Shown: positions 46,471-56,545 of the stretch, piece after piece
Numbering within the stretch: position 1 is the first letter of the stretch
Layout: every line of letters begins with the position of its first letter
Assembly (NCBI GenBank): GCA_003952965.2
Contig: CM025855.1
Coordinates: forward strand, 13,311,446-13,375,445
DNA length: 64,000 bases
Direction of reading: 5' to 3'
Source of the DNA: Morella rubra
Lineage: Eukaryota > Streptophyta > Magnoliopsida > Fagales > Myricaceae
Notes under the pieces: generated by a model
What the model was told of the DNA's origin: nothing
The model's database searches: none
What the model saw: the letters and a program-made list of their open reading frames with translations, nothing else
Program-made: the position numbers and the translations under genes

Positions 46471-47690
46471 CTACATCTGAGTACTAAGTAGACGCTCCTG
46501 CTCCTCCACTCGGCACCTCCGCTGGCTTCCCCACCACTGTTGGATTAGCTTTCGCCATCTTCTCAGGCACAAGCATGACACCATCTTAGCTTGGTCCACG
46601 GACGCTAGGAGCGGATCAGCAACTATTGGATCTGTTAAGGAAATCTCTAGTATAGGAGAAGGTGAACTAGCAAGAAGGGCTACCATAGCCAGCTGACTAC
46701 TCGACCCCTCCTCCCATATGGCTTCTGGAGGCACCTGCTCCACTTCCTCGCTCATAGGACTGCCAGCTTCGCTGCTCGCTTGATTGACATACTCATCCGC
46801 TAATAGATTGGTCAGGTCCACATCATGGAATTTACCTTGACCAAAGTATCGAAGTCAGTATAAAAGCCAACTGACCACTTTGCCATGAGGCCCGCCTCTG
46901 CTACTTGTAGTTCATGCTACAGTTGTTAAGTTTCCCGCTTCAGCTGCTTTACTTCCCCAAGAGCTTGGTTGCATTGTTGTTGTAACTCATCAGCCCCCTC
47001 CAGTGTACGTAAACTCTTATGAACGGCATCCTCCAGGAGTGATTTCTTAGTGAGCATGGTGCCAGCCATCCTTGCCAGCTCTTTGTCTTTTCACTGGCAT
47101 TCCCTTCCAGATGCTCGACCTCCCGATGGCTGACCATCAAATCGACCATTGAATGTCCCACCTTGGTCCACGGGATTGATATCCTCTGAGATAGCTCCCC
47201 TTTCGCGAGCAGCACCAGCAATCAACCCTTGTCATAACTCCTTCACGTTTGACTGTAGGGTTCGCAATTCTGCAAGCGCATTGTCCATAGTATCAACCCT
47301 CTCGAGGGCCTCATATTTGTCTCGCTCCTTTGTCAACTCCTTTTGGAGCTTGTCAAGGGCAGTATGTAATGCCTCGTTGCAGGCTTCCTCCACTCGCATC
47401 ATCGAAGACGTGGCGTGATAGTCCAACAAAAGCTGTTTCACATACGAGGAGAAGCCTGGCAACAAATTCTCGACTTGATCTGCTGCCCCTTGAAATGGTT
47501 GCCAAGTCGTCTCAACATGAGGAATGTCAGAGGTCCCTGCATCGACCACCTTGTCAGCCCTCTTAAGAGTGGGAGAAAATTGAGGAGGAACAGGAACTTG
47601 ATCTCGAGCAACGGGAGGGCTGGGCTTCAAGCTTCGCTGCCCTACGGCTTCCAAAATATCCATTAGACCAATCGACGACTCGGGATCCAA
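46471..47690 (-). pseudogene. Antisense additional ORF of the Tat element
   Basis: The best open part is 47690-47232 on the minus strand (152 codons, starting MDPESSIGLMDILEA). It is followed by decayed continuations to 46471. The sequence is rich in Glu, Lys, Leu and Ala with heptad-like spacing (EACNEALHTALDKLQKEL), suggesting a coiled coil. Tat-lineage elements are known to carry an additional ORF, often in antisense, between pol and the 3' LTR; its role is unknown. The position and orientation fit. The frame is broken by several shifts, so it is not functional here. Confidence 0.65.
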
Positions 47691-47755
47691 GGTGGAATGG
47701 GAAGACTCTGAGGCAGACTCACTTCCTTTAACTCGTCTACTAGCTGGGGCCTCTT

Positions 47756-48350
47756 ATAACTTTTTGGTGTCAAAAAAATTTTGACAGGCAGTTTGTCACT
47801 ATAAACGTGTCACGAAAGATTTTGCGTGACGTTTTGTGAGTTCCATCAGGAAAAATCGTTTGGAAGGTAACTCTATCAGTTCGGACGGTTATCATTTGGC
47901 GTCATAAATACACTTATGCCATGCATTAGTTGCATTTGGTCCGTTTAGATAACACGTTCGCACGATATTGATTGAGCTAAAATATTGCATGATTAATACA
48001 TCTACTACAAGTAAAATTGTTAATTCTTTCACGTCATAATTATTGGTTTTAGATGGAAAATTGATTAAGAGACATTAATGCAAGTTATAATTTAAATTGA
48101 TAAAATAGCATGGTTTATGCCTTTATTGTACGACTTGAAATTAAATTAAATTTTCAAACAACAGTTTATTCCCGAACATCATGTACCTAGCTCATATTAT
48201 ATCTAGATACATTTGAAGAATCATTTTCTTTATCATGAGTGCTATGATTATTCATGTTGTAATTGTTTCATAAATTCAATTATATGATATCAATAGCTAA
48301 TTAAATATTCTTTGTGCAGAATGATAAAATTAATTACTCTTTGGACCCGT
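47756..48350. other. AT-rich sequence, possible DNA transposon end
   Basis: No protein is visible. GTCAC/GTGAC-type words recur near 47795-47850 (CACGAAAGATTTTGCGTGACG), which may be a transposon subterminal region. Boundaries are not determinable. Confidence 0.3.
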
Positions 48351-49260
48351 AAAAGACAACACACAGTCTACTGGACACATGAAAAAACAAGAGAGTTTCT
48401 AGAAGATATCAATTGTCCAAGAGCAAGAGAAGAGCCAGCTTGATGAGAGAGGACTCTTTGTAACCGAATTTCGCATCTTTTGCCTCTCTCTTTTAACCTA
48501 TTTTGGCATGTTTTCTCTAACTAAATTTAGTATCTTTTTTCTCTCTCTAACTGAATTTGGCATTTTATGACTCTCTCTTCTAACCGATTTTGGTATTTTT
48601 TCTCTAACCAAATTTGGTATCTTTTTTTCTCTCTTCTAAAAGAATTTGGCATTTTGTGCTTCTCTCCTCTAATCGATTTTGACATCTTTTCTCTAACAAA
48701 ATTTGGTATCTTTTTCTATTTCCTCTTGGCCAAATCCTATAAATACCCCACTCCCTCTTCTCCTTTTTTTTTTTTTTAAAAAAAAACCCCTTTCATTTTT
48801 TTTTTTTTTTTTTTTTTTTTTTCCCTTTTTGGCTCTCTCTTTATCTACCTTTTTCTTTAATTCCTTTTCAGTTTGAGTAGAGTAGTTTTCTTTATACTTT
48901 ATGAATCTAGTGTATTTGATTTCAATTCCTTGAAACTAGAATCAAGTTCTTGCCCTTTAATTTTCTGTAGTTCCATTCCAATCTTAGTTAATTTTCTTGC
49001 TGTTCTTGCTTTCTTTTAGCTTAAAACTTGGGTTGTAATGACGATCTATTACTTAATCCAAGAATCTTGTGAAGTTTTATTCATTTCTAGTCATTCACAG
49101 TCCGTCTTTACTTTTCGATCTTTAATTTCTATCATTTACTTTTCGCTGTTTACTTTCTGCCATTTACTTAGCATCATTTACTTTCTGGTATTTTCTTACC
49201 GTCGTTGTGCTTTAATTTTGTTTCAAACTCCCAAATCCAAAAATATGAATCGGAACTGTG
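48351..49260 (+). mobile_element. LTR-like block with promoter minisatellite
   Basis: The segment has a CCTATAAATACCCC TATA box (about 48736-48750) preceded by about 270 bases of tandem repeats. A T-rich run follows (48800-48830), then a leader-like region with repeated TTTACTTTYTG words (49110-49190). This arrangement is characteristic of Gypsy (Tat/Athila-type) LTRs. No gag or pol follows. Ends are estimates. Confidence 0.45.
48465..48735 (+). repeat. Minisatellite upstream of a TATA box
   Basis: About eight units of 30-36 bases, made of TAACYGAATTTGGYAT followed by TTTTCTCTCT, alternate between two subtypes and end 10-15 bases before the TATA box. They are diverged from each other. Confidence 0.75.
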
Positions 49261-49935
49261 TTCAGTAACTTTTATGTTTCATTTTTACACTCATTGCACA
49301 TATCACCATTTTTATTTTTTCTTTGTTACTATTTCTCCTTATTTCTTCGCTGGTTTGAAATAAGTCCATTTTCCTTGAGGAGATGATTTGGCCTTTGGGC
49401 GAATTATTCAATGACATAACTCTTATACTTGAGATAGCCTTTGTGCTGCTCATTTTTGAGTGAGTCGGCTATGTAGTGCATGAAAAAATCTAATTCATCA
49501 TTGAAACACGTGTGCAGGGTCCAAATTAACCATGCCTACATATTGCGTAATTGTGATGAAAAAATAAGTGTCACCGAATGTAACGTCTGCAGGCGTTTAC
49601 AACATATGCGGACGTTACCTCTTTTTTCAGGGAGAAAGAAAAATGCCAGGGAATATAGTGTGCGAACGGTTCATAAGAGTGCAGACGATCATTAAAAAAT
49701 AGCGCGTGGATGGTATTAAACGTGGGGACATTATTTGGAGCAAAACGTGCGCATGTTTATTTATGGATTTCGAACGTTATTATAATTTTTAAATTATGGA
49801 TTTAAATCTGTATTACACATGGATGTGATGAAATTATATTAATTATAAAATAGAATTAATAATTGTCTACAAATATTTAATCGTCAAAATAGTAAATGGA
49901 AAACATAATTGAAATCAAGTCTAAAATATAAATCT
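49261..49935. other. Possible CACTA subterminal region
   Basis: Between about 49570 and 49790 GGACGTTAC and CGAACGTTAT words repeat in both orientations; TGTAACGTCTGCAG and ATGCGGACGTTACC can pair. This lies just beyond the C-terminal end of the CACTA transposase remnant, as expected for subterminal repeats. A clean CACTA terminus was not found. Confidence 0.4.
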
Positions 49936-51390
49936 ACCGAAATCTTCTTTTAGGTCTCAAATGTGATGTGAGTTGCCTTATGTGCTCCATCATCTGCTCA
50001 CAAATTTGTTGTTCCATTCGTTCCAGCCTCTGTTCTTGCTCCTCTTGTTGCTTCCGCTACTGCTGCTCCAAATACTGCTGATGCTCACCTATTGTCTACT
50101 CCATTTCTGTGTGCCTGACAAGTAGCTCTTCATATTCCATCTGTCTAGCCCTCATCTCCTCTATCTCTACTCTAGCCTCCTCCAATCTCCGGACCAGATC
50201 ATTGGACGACACTGAAGAAGATGCTCCAATGTGCTGCATTGAAAAGCCTAAACCACGTACGTAACCCGCTTTCATCCCTAAGACGTCTTTGAAAATCTGC
50301 ACTTTTGTAAATGACCTTCTCTCGGACTCGTGCTCTAACTATAGCGTTTCCATCTTTTTGTAAAAGGTAAGGAGAAAAAAAGTAAAGTTAATACATTAAA
50401 TATTAAATTTTAATAATGCATAATATAACTTTATATAACTTACAAAATTTTTGTGCACTATCTGATGTCCACGCACCATCCTTATTAGTATGCATTTTTT
50501 TGTACAGCAATGCAGGATTATTTGATCAGTTTTTGAATCTTTCTACATACTAAGAAATGACATATATATTAATTACCTTAATTATGTATTTAAGTAATCA
50601 TGCTCTATTTCTTAATTGAAAATACACTTAGATGATTGAGCTCTTTACCATTAGAGCTAACGTGCACTGGAAAGACCTCGAGACCAAAGTGTGAACAACC
50701 GTCAGTTTAGCCCTATTTTGACGGTTGATTTCACTTCTTCAATACAATGTATATCTATCGTCTTAGTAAAAAAAACTCATTGTATAAATAAATAAAAATA
50801 TTAAATTAAAAATTTTACCTGAAATTCTTCAGTACTAAATAATTCGTAGATGGGAGCCCAATCTTCCTTCTTCATGTTCAGGTATGGATGTTCTAATGCT
50901 TCTTCTTTGTTGGGGAACAAAGAGTAGTACTGATGCATTCTGTTCCGATGCGTTCTGTACGCTGTGTTCATTGTAGACATCACAGTGTTTCGATCCTCGG
51001 CCGATCATAATCAAGGTTAAAGTCATCCTAAAATAAACAATGTTAGTATAATTAAACAATAAATAATAAGCATAAGCACAATTTATTCTAAGTTACACTT
51101 ACCAACACTTTGTTCATTACGTAAGACTTAACCTCATTGGAGACTTTGGACCACTTGACTGCATCCAACGGCACATGTGATCACACGAGTGAACCAATAT
51201 GACTAGAAAGCATTGAAGATGCCTTGTCATCACCCCATACGACCATCGGGGATATGAACACTCAGCTTTCCTGCAATACAAGCCTTCTCTAATGCGATTC
51301 CGCGCGTCTTACCCTATACTTATTTAATCCCGGACATTGCTATACATGAACAAAAACATTAGTAACTAAAATGTTAGCATACCTAAAAAC
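49936..51390 (-). pseudogene. CACTA (En/Spm) transposase-associated protein remnant (Transposase_24 type)
   Basis: Minus-strand pieces read in order: WSKVSNEVKSYVMNKVL (about 51160-51110), TLIMIGRGSKHC near 51000, EHPYLNMKKEDWAPIYELF (about 50910-50830), NRQNRAKLTVVHT (about 50750-50710), NKDGAWTSDSAQKF (about 50500-50455), and VQIFKDVLGMKAGYVRGLG then a Glu/Arg-rich coiled-coil tail (50302-50096 and on to about 49940). This order matches the plant En/Spm-associated ORF with the Transposase_24 domain. Introns are hard to place, and stops and shifts separate the pieces, so I treat it as a relic. Confidence 0.65.
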
Positions 51391-51772
51391 ATAGGTCCAA
51401 AACCTTAACAATAATGATGGTTTGAAACGCTTACACACACAACTACTTAGGGTAGTATGTGGGCTAATCGTACAAGAGATGGTAAATCATTTCCTGCACC
51501 AACTGGTCTACTACTTCTCAACGGGATAATGTTAAATTCGCTAAAATTTACAGAAAGCGAAATTGACTCGTTCTCCTAGTACGCTTTCATGTTTGAGGGT
51601 TTTGCCATATCTTCACCATCCTCTTCTCCAACAGGGGCATATCATATGTCTTTCTGCTTATTATTTTTTGAATTATCTTCTAGTGGCCGCCCAACTTCAT
51701 ATTATCGAGATAGAATCATGTTAAATTCTTAGATACCTAAAAATGTAGGTCGAAAACCTTAACAGTAATGAT
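51375..51772. repeat. CACTA-derived sequence with a short direct repeat at the duplication edge
   Basis: About 50 bases at 51722-51772 (ATACCTAAAAATGTAGGT and AAAACCTTAACAGTAATGATG) repeat 51375-51425 with a few changes. The second copy runs directly into truncated Copia A at about 51773, so the repeat marks the junction. Confidence 0.6.
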
Positions 51773-51773
51773 G

Positions 51774-53726
51774 AGGCTTAGCAGCATGGGCCAGGAGCGC
51801 AAGACCAGATTCCACAATGTGTCTGTGCTTGCGCTCAACTGTACCATTTTGTTGGTGAGAGTGAGAGCAACTCCGATGATATGTAATGTCTTGACTGATA
51901 AAAAAGTTATGAAGAGAACGAAACTCTCCACCCCAATCAAATTGAATAGAGGAAATGTTAAGATTAAAAAACCTTTCCACTAATTATTGAAAAGGAAACC
52001 AACTGATGATAAACATCAGATTTACACTGGATAGGAAAAAGCCAAGTGTAACGACTAAATGCATCAACAATGTAAAAATAAAACCGAAATCCATCTGTGG
52101 ATAACATAGGCATTGGACCCCAGACATCCATAAAAAACAGTTGAAGCGGTGTGTGCTGACAGAGTAGTACCGGGGAAACAGAAGAGAATGGGACTTGGCT
52201 TGACATTATGCAAGACAAAGATGAGAATCAATAGTGGACATTGTAAAAGGAAGCTGAAACCGTTGAAGAAGATGACGACCAAGCTTTAAGGAAGGATCCC
52301 CTTAGGCGCTGGTGCCAATGAGAGATTGAGGTCTGCTTAACACTTGAGGAGAAAAAAATGAGGTAGATGATATGGAAGCTGAAGAAGGAAGAGTGTAGAG
52401 ATCAAGACTAGTAGGCCTTTGAAGAATAATTTTTTGGGTTCGTAGATCCTTAACACATAAAAAATGTGAATGAAACTCAAAATAAATAGAATTATCTTCA
52501 CATAATTGACGTACATAAAATAATTTTTTAGTAAGCAAACGAACATGTAAAAGGTTATAAAAGGAGAAGATTGATGTGAGGAGTAGAGATGGTGGAGCCA
52601 CGATTATGTTGCATGGGAAGGGCAAAAGCATCACCAACACAAACTCGATCATCACCAGAGTACTTAGAAGGATGAATGGTGAGATTTGAGAAATCATTTG
52701 TCATGTGATTAGTAGCAGTAGAGTCTGGTTACCAATTGAAGTCAACAACTGATGGAATGGAGAAATAATGACCAGTGAACAAACGAGGAGGAGATTGATA
52801 AGACTGATATCTATGATAACATTGAAGAGTCGCATGTAGGTTTAAAAAAGACTTGACAATAAGAACGCTCATCAGAGGAGTACGAAGAAGACGAACCTCC
52901 TTGGCCACAACTGTGACTACGAGAAGAACCACAGTTACGACTAGAGCGATGACCACGGTAAGGAGAATCGTTGGGCTTGGTGGTTACATTTGCAGTAATC
53001 TCAAAAGAATTGAGAGAGGCAGCCTGATGAGTAAGTCGAGCCTCATGAGTGATTAAATGGCTGAACAGTTCCTTGGAAGGAGGAGGATCAGGCCTTGTGG
53101 TGACAAAAGTTACAAGAGAGTCATTCTCTATACAAAGGCTAGCAAGCAACTAGGAATTAAATTTCAGAGAGGACAAGGTGGTCAACCAGCAGTTGTCATG
53201 GTGTTTGTGAGGAGCTTAGTTTTATGAAAAAAACTCAATGATGGATTTAGACCCTTTCTTCAGGGTGGCTAGCTGAAAATGCAGTTGACCTAGATGGGCT
53301 AGAGTTTTGGATGCAAACAAATTCTAAGAGCTAGCCAGACTACATGGGAGGTCATGAGCAATCAAATTCTCAGAAAGAGAGGAGATGAGTACACTAAAAA
53401 TTAATTGATTTGGTTGAACCCAATCAGTGTTTGTTGGATTCGGAGTTATGATTCTAGAAAGAAAAAGAGGTGGCAAAGTATAGCTTCCATCAACATAGAC
53501 ATACAGATGTTGTCCATGGTGGTACGAAATCATCTCATCTTTCCATAGCAGATAATTATAATGGGTTAACTTCACAATAACAAGATGGAGAAAAGAGGTA
53601 ATGGTGTTAATGGTGTTAATGGTGGTGATGGTGGGAGAAGAAGAAGAGGCGGGTGACGGATCACTCACAGTGACTTAATCTTCAACCATATGACAATTGT
53701 TAGGTAGGCTCTGATACCATAAAAAA
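51774..53726 (-). pseudogene. Copia element A gag to integrase fragment, copy 2
   Basis: This is the minus-strand counterpart of the element at 20463-25012, truncated within integrase at 51774. Domains: gag N-terminus 53668-53324 (IVKLTHYNYLLWKDEM, HGQHLYVYVDGS), gag C-terminus 53149-52811, protease 52697-52480 (NLLHVRLLTKKLFYV), integrase 52218-51774 (DVWGPMPMLSTDGFRFYF, FSRYTWLFPI, QFDWGGEFRSL, HQQNGTVERKHRHIVE). The catalytic integrase stretch is better preserved than in copy 1. RT and RNase H are missing. Frameshifts are present. Confidence 0.85.
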
Positions 53727-54337
53727 CTCCAGAATAAAATGATTTTCCTTTCATCACATATTCACGCGTAGAAGAGAATATATTTATACAGGACTGAAAT
53801 GTGATGCTGGAGGATCCGAGCTAGAGGATGATGAGCTGTCAGATAACACATTGATGGCGCTGAGATACCTTCAGTTGGCAGATTAGTGCAAAGATGGAAG
53901 GAAACGTTGAATTTTCAGTAATTGGGGTAAGTTTGAGTGTGCTTCGGTATTTTAGCCATATCTTTGACTATGGGTATCAGAATCACGCGTATGACCCCAA
54001 TTCGGAAAGCTCTTTCCGGCGCGCACATCTTCGCAACTATTTGAGTGTGTTACGCTTTGGTGATTGTCATTTTCGACCTCAAATTCCACCATTTTCCTTT
54101 TTGAATCCTTAATTTTAACTTTTCTTTTCATTTTATGGTAATTTTACATTTATTGATTATGAGACGATTTTGGACCCGATTTGAGCCAGAGTTTTGGTAG
54201 ACTATTTCTTTTTGCATGTATTTATTTTTGGCCTGTTTAATGAAATTTTGTCAATTTTGGTAAAATTCTCTATTGGACAAATTTTAGCTATATATCCCAG
54301 CTTGTGGGTAAAGGTTTTGACATTCTTGATTATTCAT

Positions 54338-55538
54338 TGTGAGTCCAAATAACAACCCAAGAGGGGGATGAATTGGGTTAAACAAATTATTAGACTTTTT
54401 CCAATAAAGACGCAGATTTGAAAAATACTTAATACTATATAAGACGAAGAACAATAAATGATAGGAATACAGTAAGAGAGATAAGGAAGAGAGATAACAC
54501 CGCAATTTTTAGGTGGTTCGGCCAAGACTTACATACATCCACTCCCAGGGCTATTGCCTTCCTTGGGCTTCTCTACTATAATCCAATAATGTTCACAACT
54601 TAGCTTCCGGGTGCTAAGTAACCTTACAAGAGTTTTCTCGAGTTCACTCTTCAACTCGAATCACAAATCTCAAAGCCTCTGAGATTTCTTCTATCCTCAC
54701 GAGTAGGCCCAAGTGTATCCCACACTTAAAGGTTTTTCAAAGGTTTAATGATAGGAATGATAAAAATAGCTCTAAAAATTAGATCAGCAAAACAATGCTC
54801 AATAAATGGCTACAAGACAAGATCTGATAGTGATGGCAGCAAGAAAGTAGCAGATCTCTTGGGAAACATGTAGCTTTGTTCTTTTGCGCTTTTCTCTCTT
54901 TTTGGAGGCTAGGTCAAAATTGATGATGGTAAAGATGTAAAAGATGTCTTTTCTCTCTTAATAATGTAGTCTTTATAAGTCTTCAGTCTTGGGGAAGGGC
55001 CTTTTTGGAATATTGGAGAGATGCCCTAAGTGCCACAACGTCTTGATTTCCGTGCTGAGTCATAGTTTTAAAAACAGGGTTCTCGCAACATGTGTCGACA
55101 CATATATGCCTTGTGTCGACATCATTTTCAAGTTTGGAACTAACTCGCAGGTGCCTGTGGCATGTGTCGACACTTCCGTACCATGTATCGATACCATCTT
55201 CTCATGTGTCGACACCATCAAAATGACATCCTGGCAACTGTGCAATGTGTCGACAACATCTTGGCAGAAGAAGATTTTTAGCTTTTTTTGATATGCAATC
55301 CTTTCCATTTCAATATGAAAACTCCTACAATGAAAAATACAATAGTTTAGGTGCATCCCATGATGTTTAAATTGAATATAGGACGTAATAAACTTGAGAG
55401 AGATTTAAATACAATTGAGTATTATTGATTGAATAATGGATTGATAACCACATATTCTAAACATACTTCAAAGCTATTTTGTCATTTGTTATCATCAAAA
55501 TTGAGTTAGACAGCTCAAGAAGCAATCTTGAGCTAACA
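54338..55538 (-). mobile_element. Sirevirus-like solo LTR nested inside the outer solo LTR
   Basis: This 1201-base LTR is flanked by a perfect TTCAT duplication (54333-54337 and 55539-55543). On the minus strand it starts TGTTAGCTCAAG, soon followed by TTTTGATGATAACAA. It has a palindrome cluster (55092-55256) upstream of a TATA box (CTTATAAAG, about 54976-54968) and a CCCAATTCATCCCCCTC block just before the 3' end. This is the Sirevirus LTR layout, as also seen at 3075-4246. Confidence 0.9.
55092..55256 (-). promoter_or_regulatory. Cluster of GTGTCGACAC palindromes in the LTR promoter region
   Basis: Six copies start at 55092, 55113, 55164, 55185, 55206 and 55247. Those at 55092, 55164 and 55206 are perfect GTGTCGACAC. 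The one at 55185 is GTATCGATAC, also a perfect palindrome. The other two differ by one base. Repeated palindromes upstream of the TATA box are known in Sirevirus LTRs. A regulatory role is inferred. Confidence 0.7.
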
Positions 55539-55833
55539 TTCATAATTCTCTTAATATTAGAGATGTTTTCTATCTGTTTTTGGGCGTATCTCTTGTATCT
55601 TTGTTGTGGATTATTGGGAGAACTAGCTTGCAGAATAATTCTCTATTCGCTCGGTGTCAAAATGCTAACAACTAGAGAATCTTGTTCCCTGGTATTATGG
55701 TAAGAGTAACATGTATAGAATATTATGGTTACAATACACTATTCTAGAACAGCTCAAAGAGTTGATGAGGTGTGTTGACACGGTGTTGAAAAAGTTGAGG
55801 TAGATGCCACAGCTGCTGATGACTGAGCTTTAA

Positions 55834-56260
55834 CACTCTTGAGAATTCATTTTCTAATAGATAAAAAATGGGTGAGTTTCGCATCAAGTTGATCTTCAGC
55901 TCATCTAGAAATAACATCAAAGTGTTGGTGAACATTCTAAAGCCTTTAAAGCTCTCTGTGATCAGCTTGTAACGGCCCCCCCAGTTGATGATACGGATAA
56001 GTCTCATTAGTATTTACTTGGTCTTGGCCCTTCTTTTGCAACTTTCTCTACTGCTGTGTTTTCAGTTCCCACCTCTTCCTTGTTTCAACGACATTGTACC
56101 TAAAGCTGGAAGTCATGAAATCTTTATTAAGTCGATTGAGAATACTACTAGTACTCTTTTGGCTTTAACTACCCAACGAGGAGGATGTTGGAATCACTAG
56201 GAAAATAGTACTCCCTCGGCCAATCTTGTTGAAGCTTTTTCATCTTGTACCATCAACGAT
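55834..56260 (+). pseudogene. Copia element B, gag remnant (copy 2)
   Basis: In shifting frames it reads SAHLEITS, FKALCDQLVTAAPPVDDTDK, YLLGLGPSFATFSTAVFS, KAGSHEIFIKSIENT and QRGGCWN, all typical Copia gag words in the right order. It is more complete than the copy 1 counterpart at 25013-25370, which lacks about 70 bases. It runs directly into the protease remnant with no solo LTR between. Confidence 0.75.
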
Positions 56261-56545
56261 ACTCCCACTTTGGACTGGTACACAGGCATAAGAGCCTCTG
56301 CTCACACAACAAATGAACTTGCAAACCTAGACAATGTTAGCCATACAGTGGCAGATATGAAGTAACCATTGCCAATGGAGTGACTCTTCTCATCATTCAC
56401 ATCGGTTCTTTCTCATCTCTTTCTCTTAAATTTTCAGATGGTCCTTGTTGTTCCACAAATCTCTAAAATATTTATTTATATTAGTAAATTTGCATTTGAT
56501 TATCCCAATTATTTCAAAGATATATTCTATGAGTTAATTTCAAAA
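56261..56545 (+). pseudogene. Copia element B, protease remnant (copy 2)
   Basis: Equivalent to 26571-26860: TPTLDWYTGIRASAHTT, NELANLDNVSH, and VTIANGVTLLIIHIGS after a frameshift. The high-identity tract shared with copy 1 starts within it, at about 56305. Confidence 0.7.

Larger units (their letters stand above)
37176..47755 (+). mobile_element. Tat-lineage Ty3/Gypsy retrotransposon, 3' LTR missing
   Basis: The order is 5' LTR, primer binding site, gag, protease, RT, RNase H, second RNase H and integrase. A tandem-repeat block (43080-43960), non-coding sequence, a nested solo LTR (44777-46042) and an antisense ORF region (46471-47690) follow. The second RNase H, the post-pol tandem repeats and the antisense ORF are all hallmarks of the plant Tat lineage. 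No copy of the 5' LTR is visible after 47690, so the 3' end is lost or replaced. The element separates the two copies of the segmental duplication. Confidence 0.8.
53802..55659. mobile_element. Outer solo LTR inserted in the Copia A LTR
   Basis: It begins TGATGCTGG and ends GGTGTCA, flanked by a perfect 5-bp duplication AAATG (53797-53801 and 55660-55664). After removing the nested element (54338-55538) and one TTCAT copy it is about 650 bases. It includes a region around 53940-54060 with TTTTAGCCATATCTTTGACT that resembles Gypsy LTR sequence. There is no coding content, hence a solo LTR or a short non-autonomous element. Confidence 0.85.
53727..55833 (-). mobile_element. 5' LTR of Copia A copy 2, split by an insertion
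   Basis: LTR sequence at 53727-53801 and 55660-55833 together equals the LTR at 24768-25012. The primer-binding-site sequence (TGGTATCAGAGCC on the minus strand) lies at about 53712-53724. The gap between the halves is a 1858-base insertion flanked by AAATG. Confidence 0.88.

Noticed and set aside
47798..47815. CACTATAAACGTGTCACG as a CACTA terminus for the transposase remnant at 50-51 kb
   Set aside because: No matching inverted end and no 3-bp target duplication found; the distance is filled by unrelated LTR-like sequence.
49262..49453. Minus-strand frame with a CNEC-like zinc-knuckle hint
   Set aside because: Only one half of a possible CCHC motif is seen, in a shifted frame, with no other gag similarity nearby.
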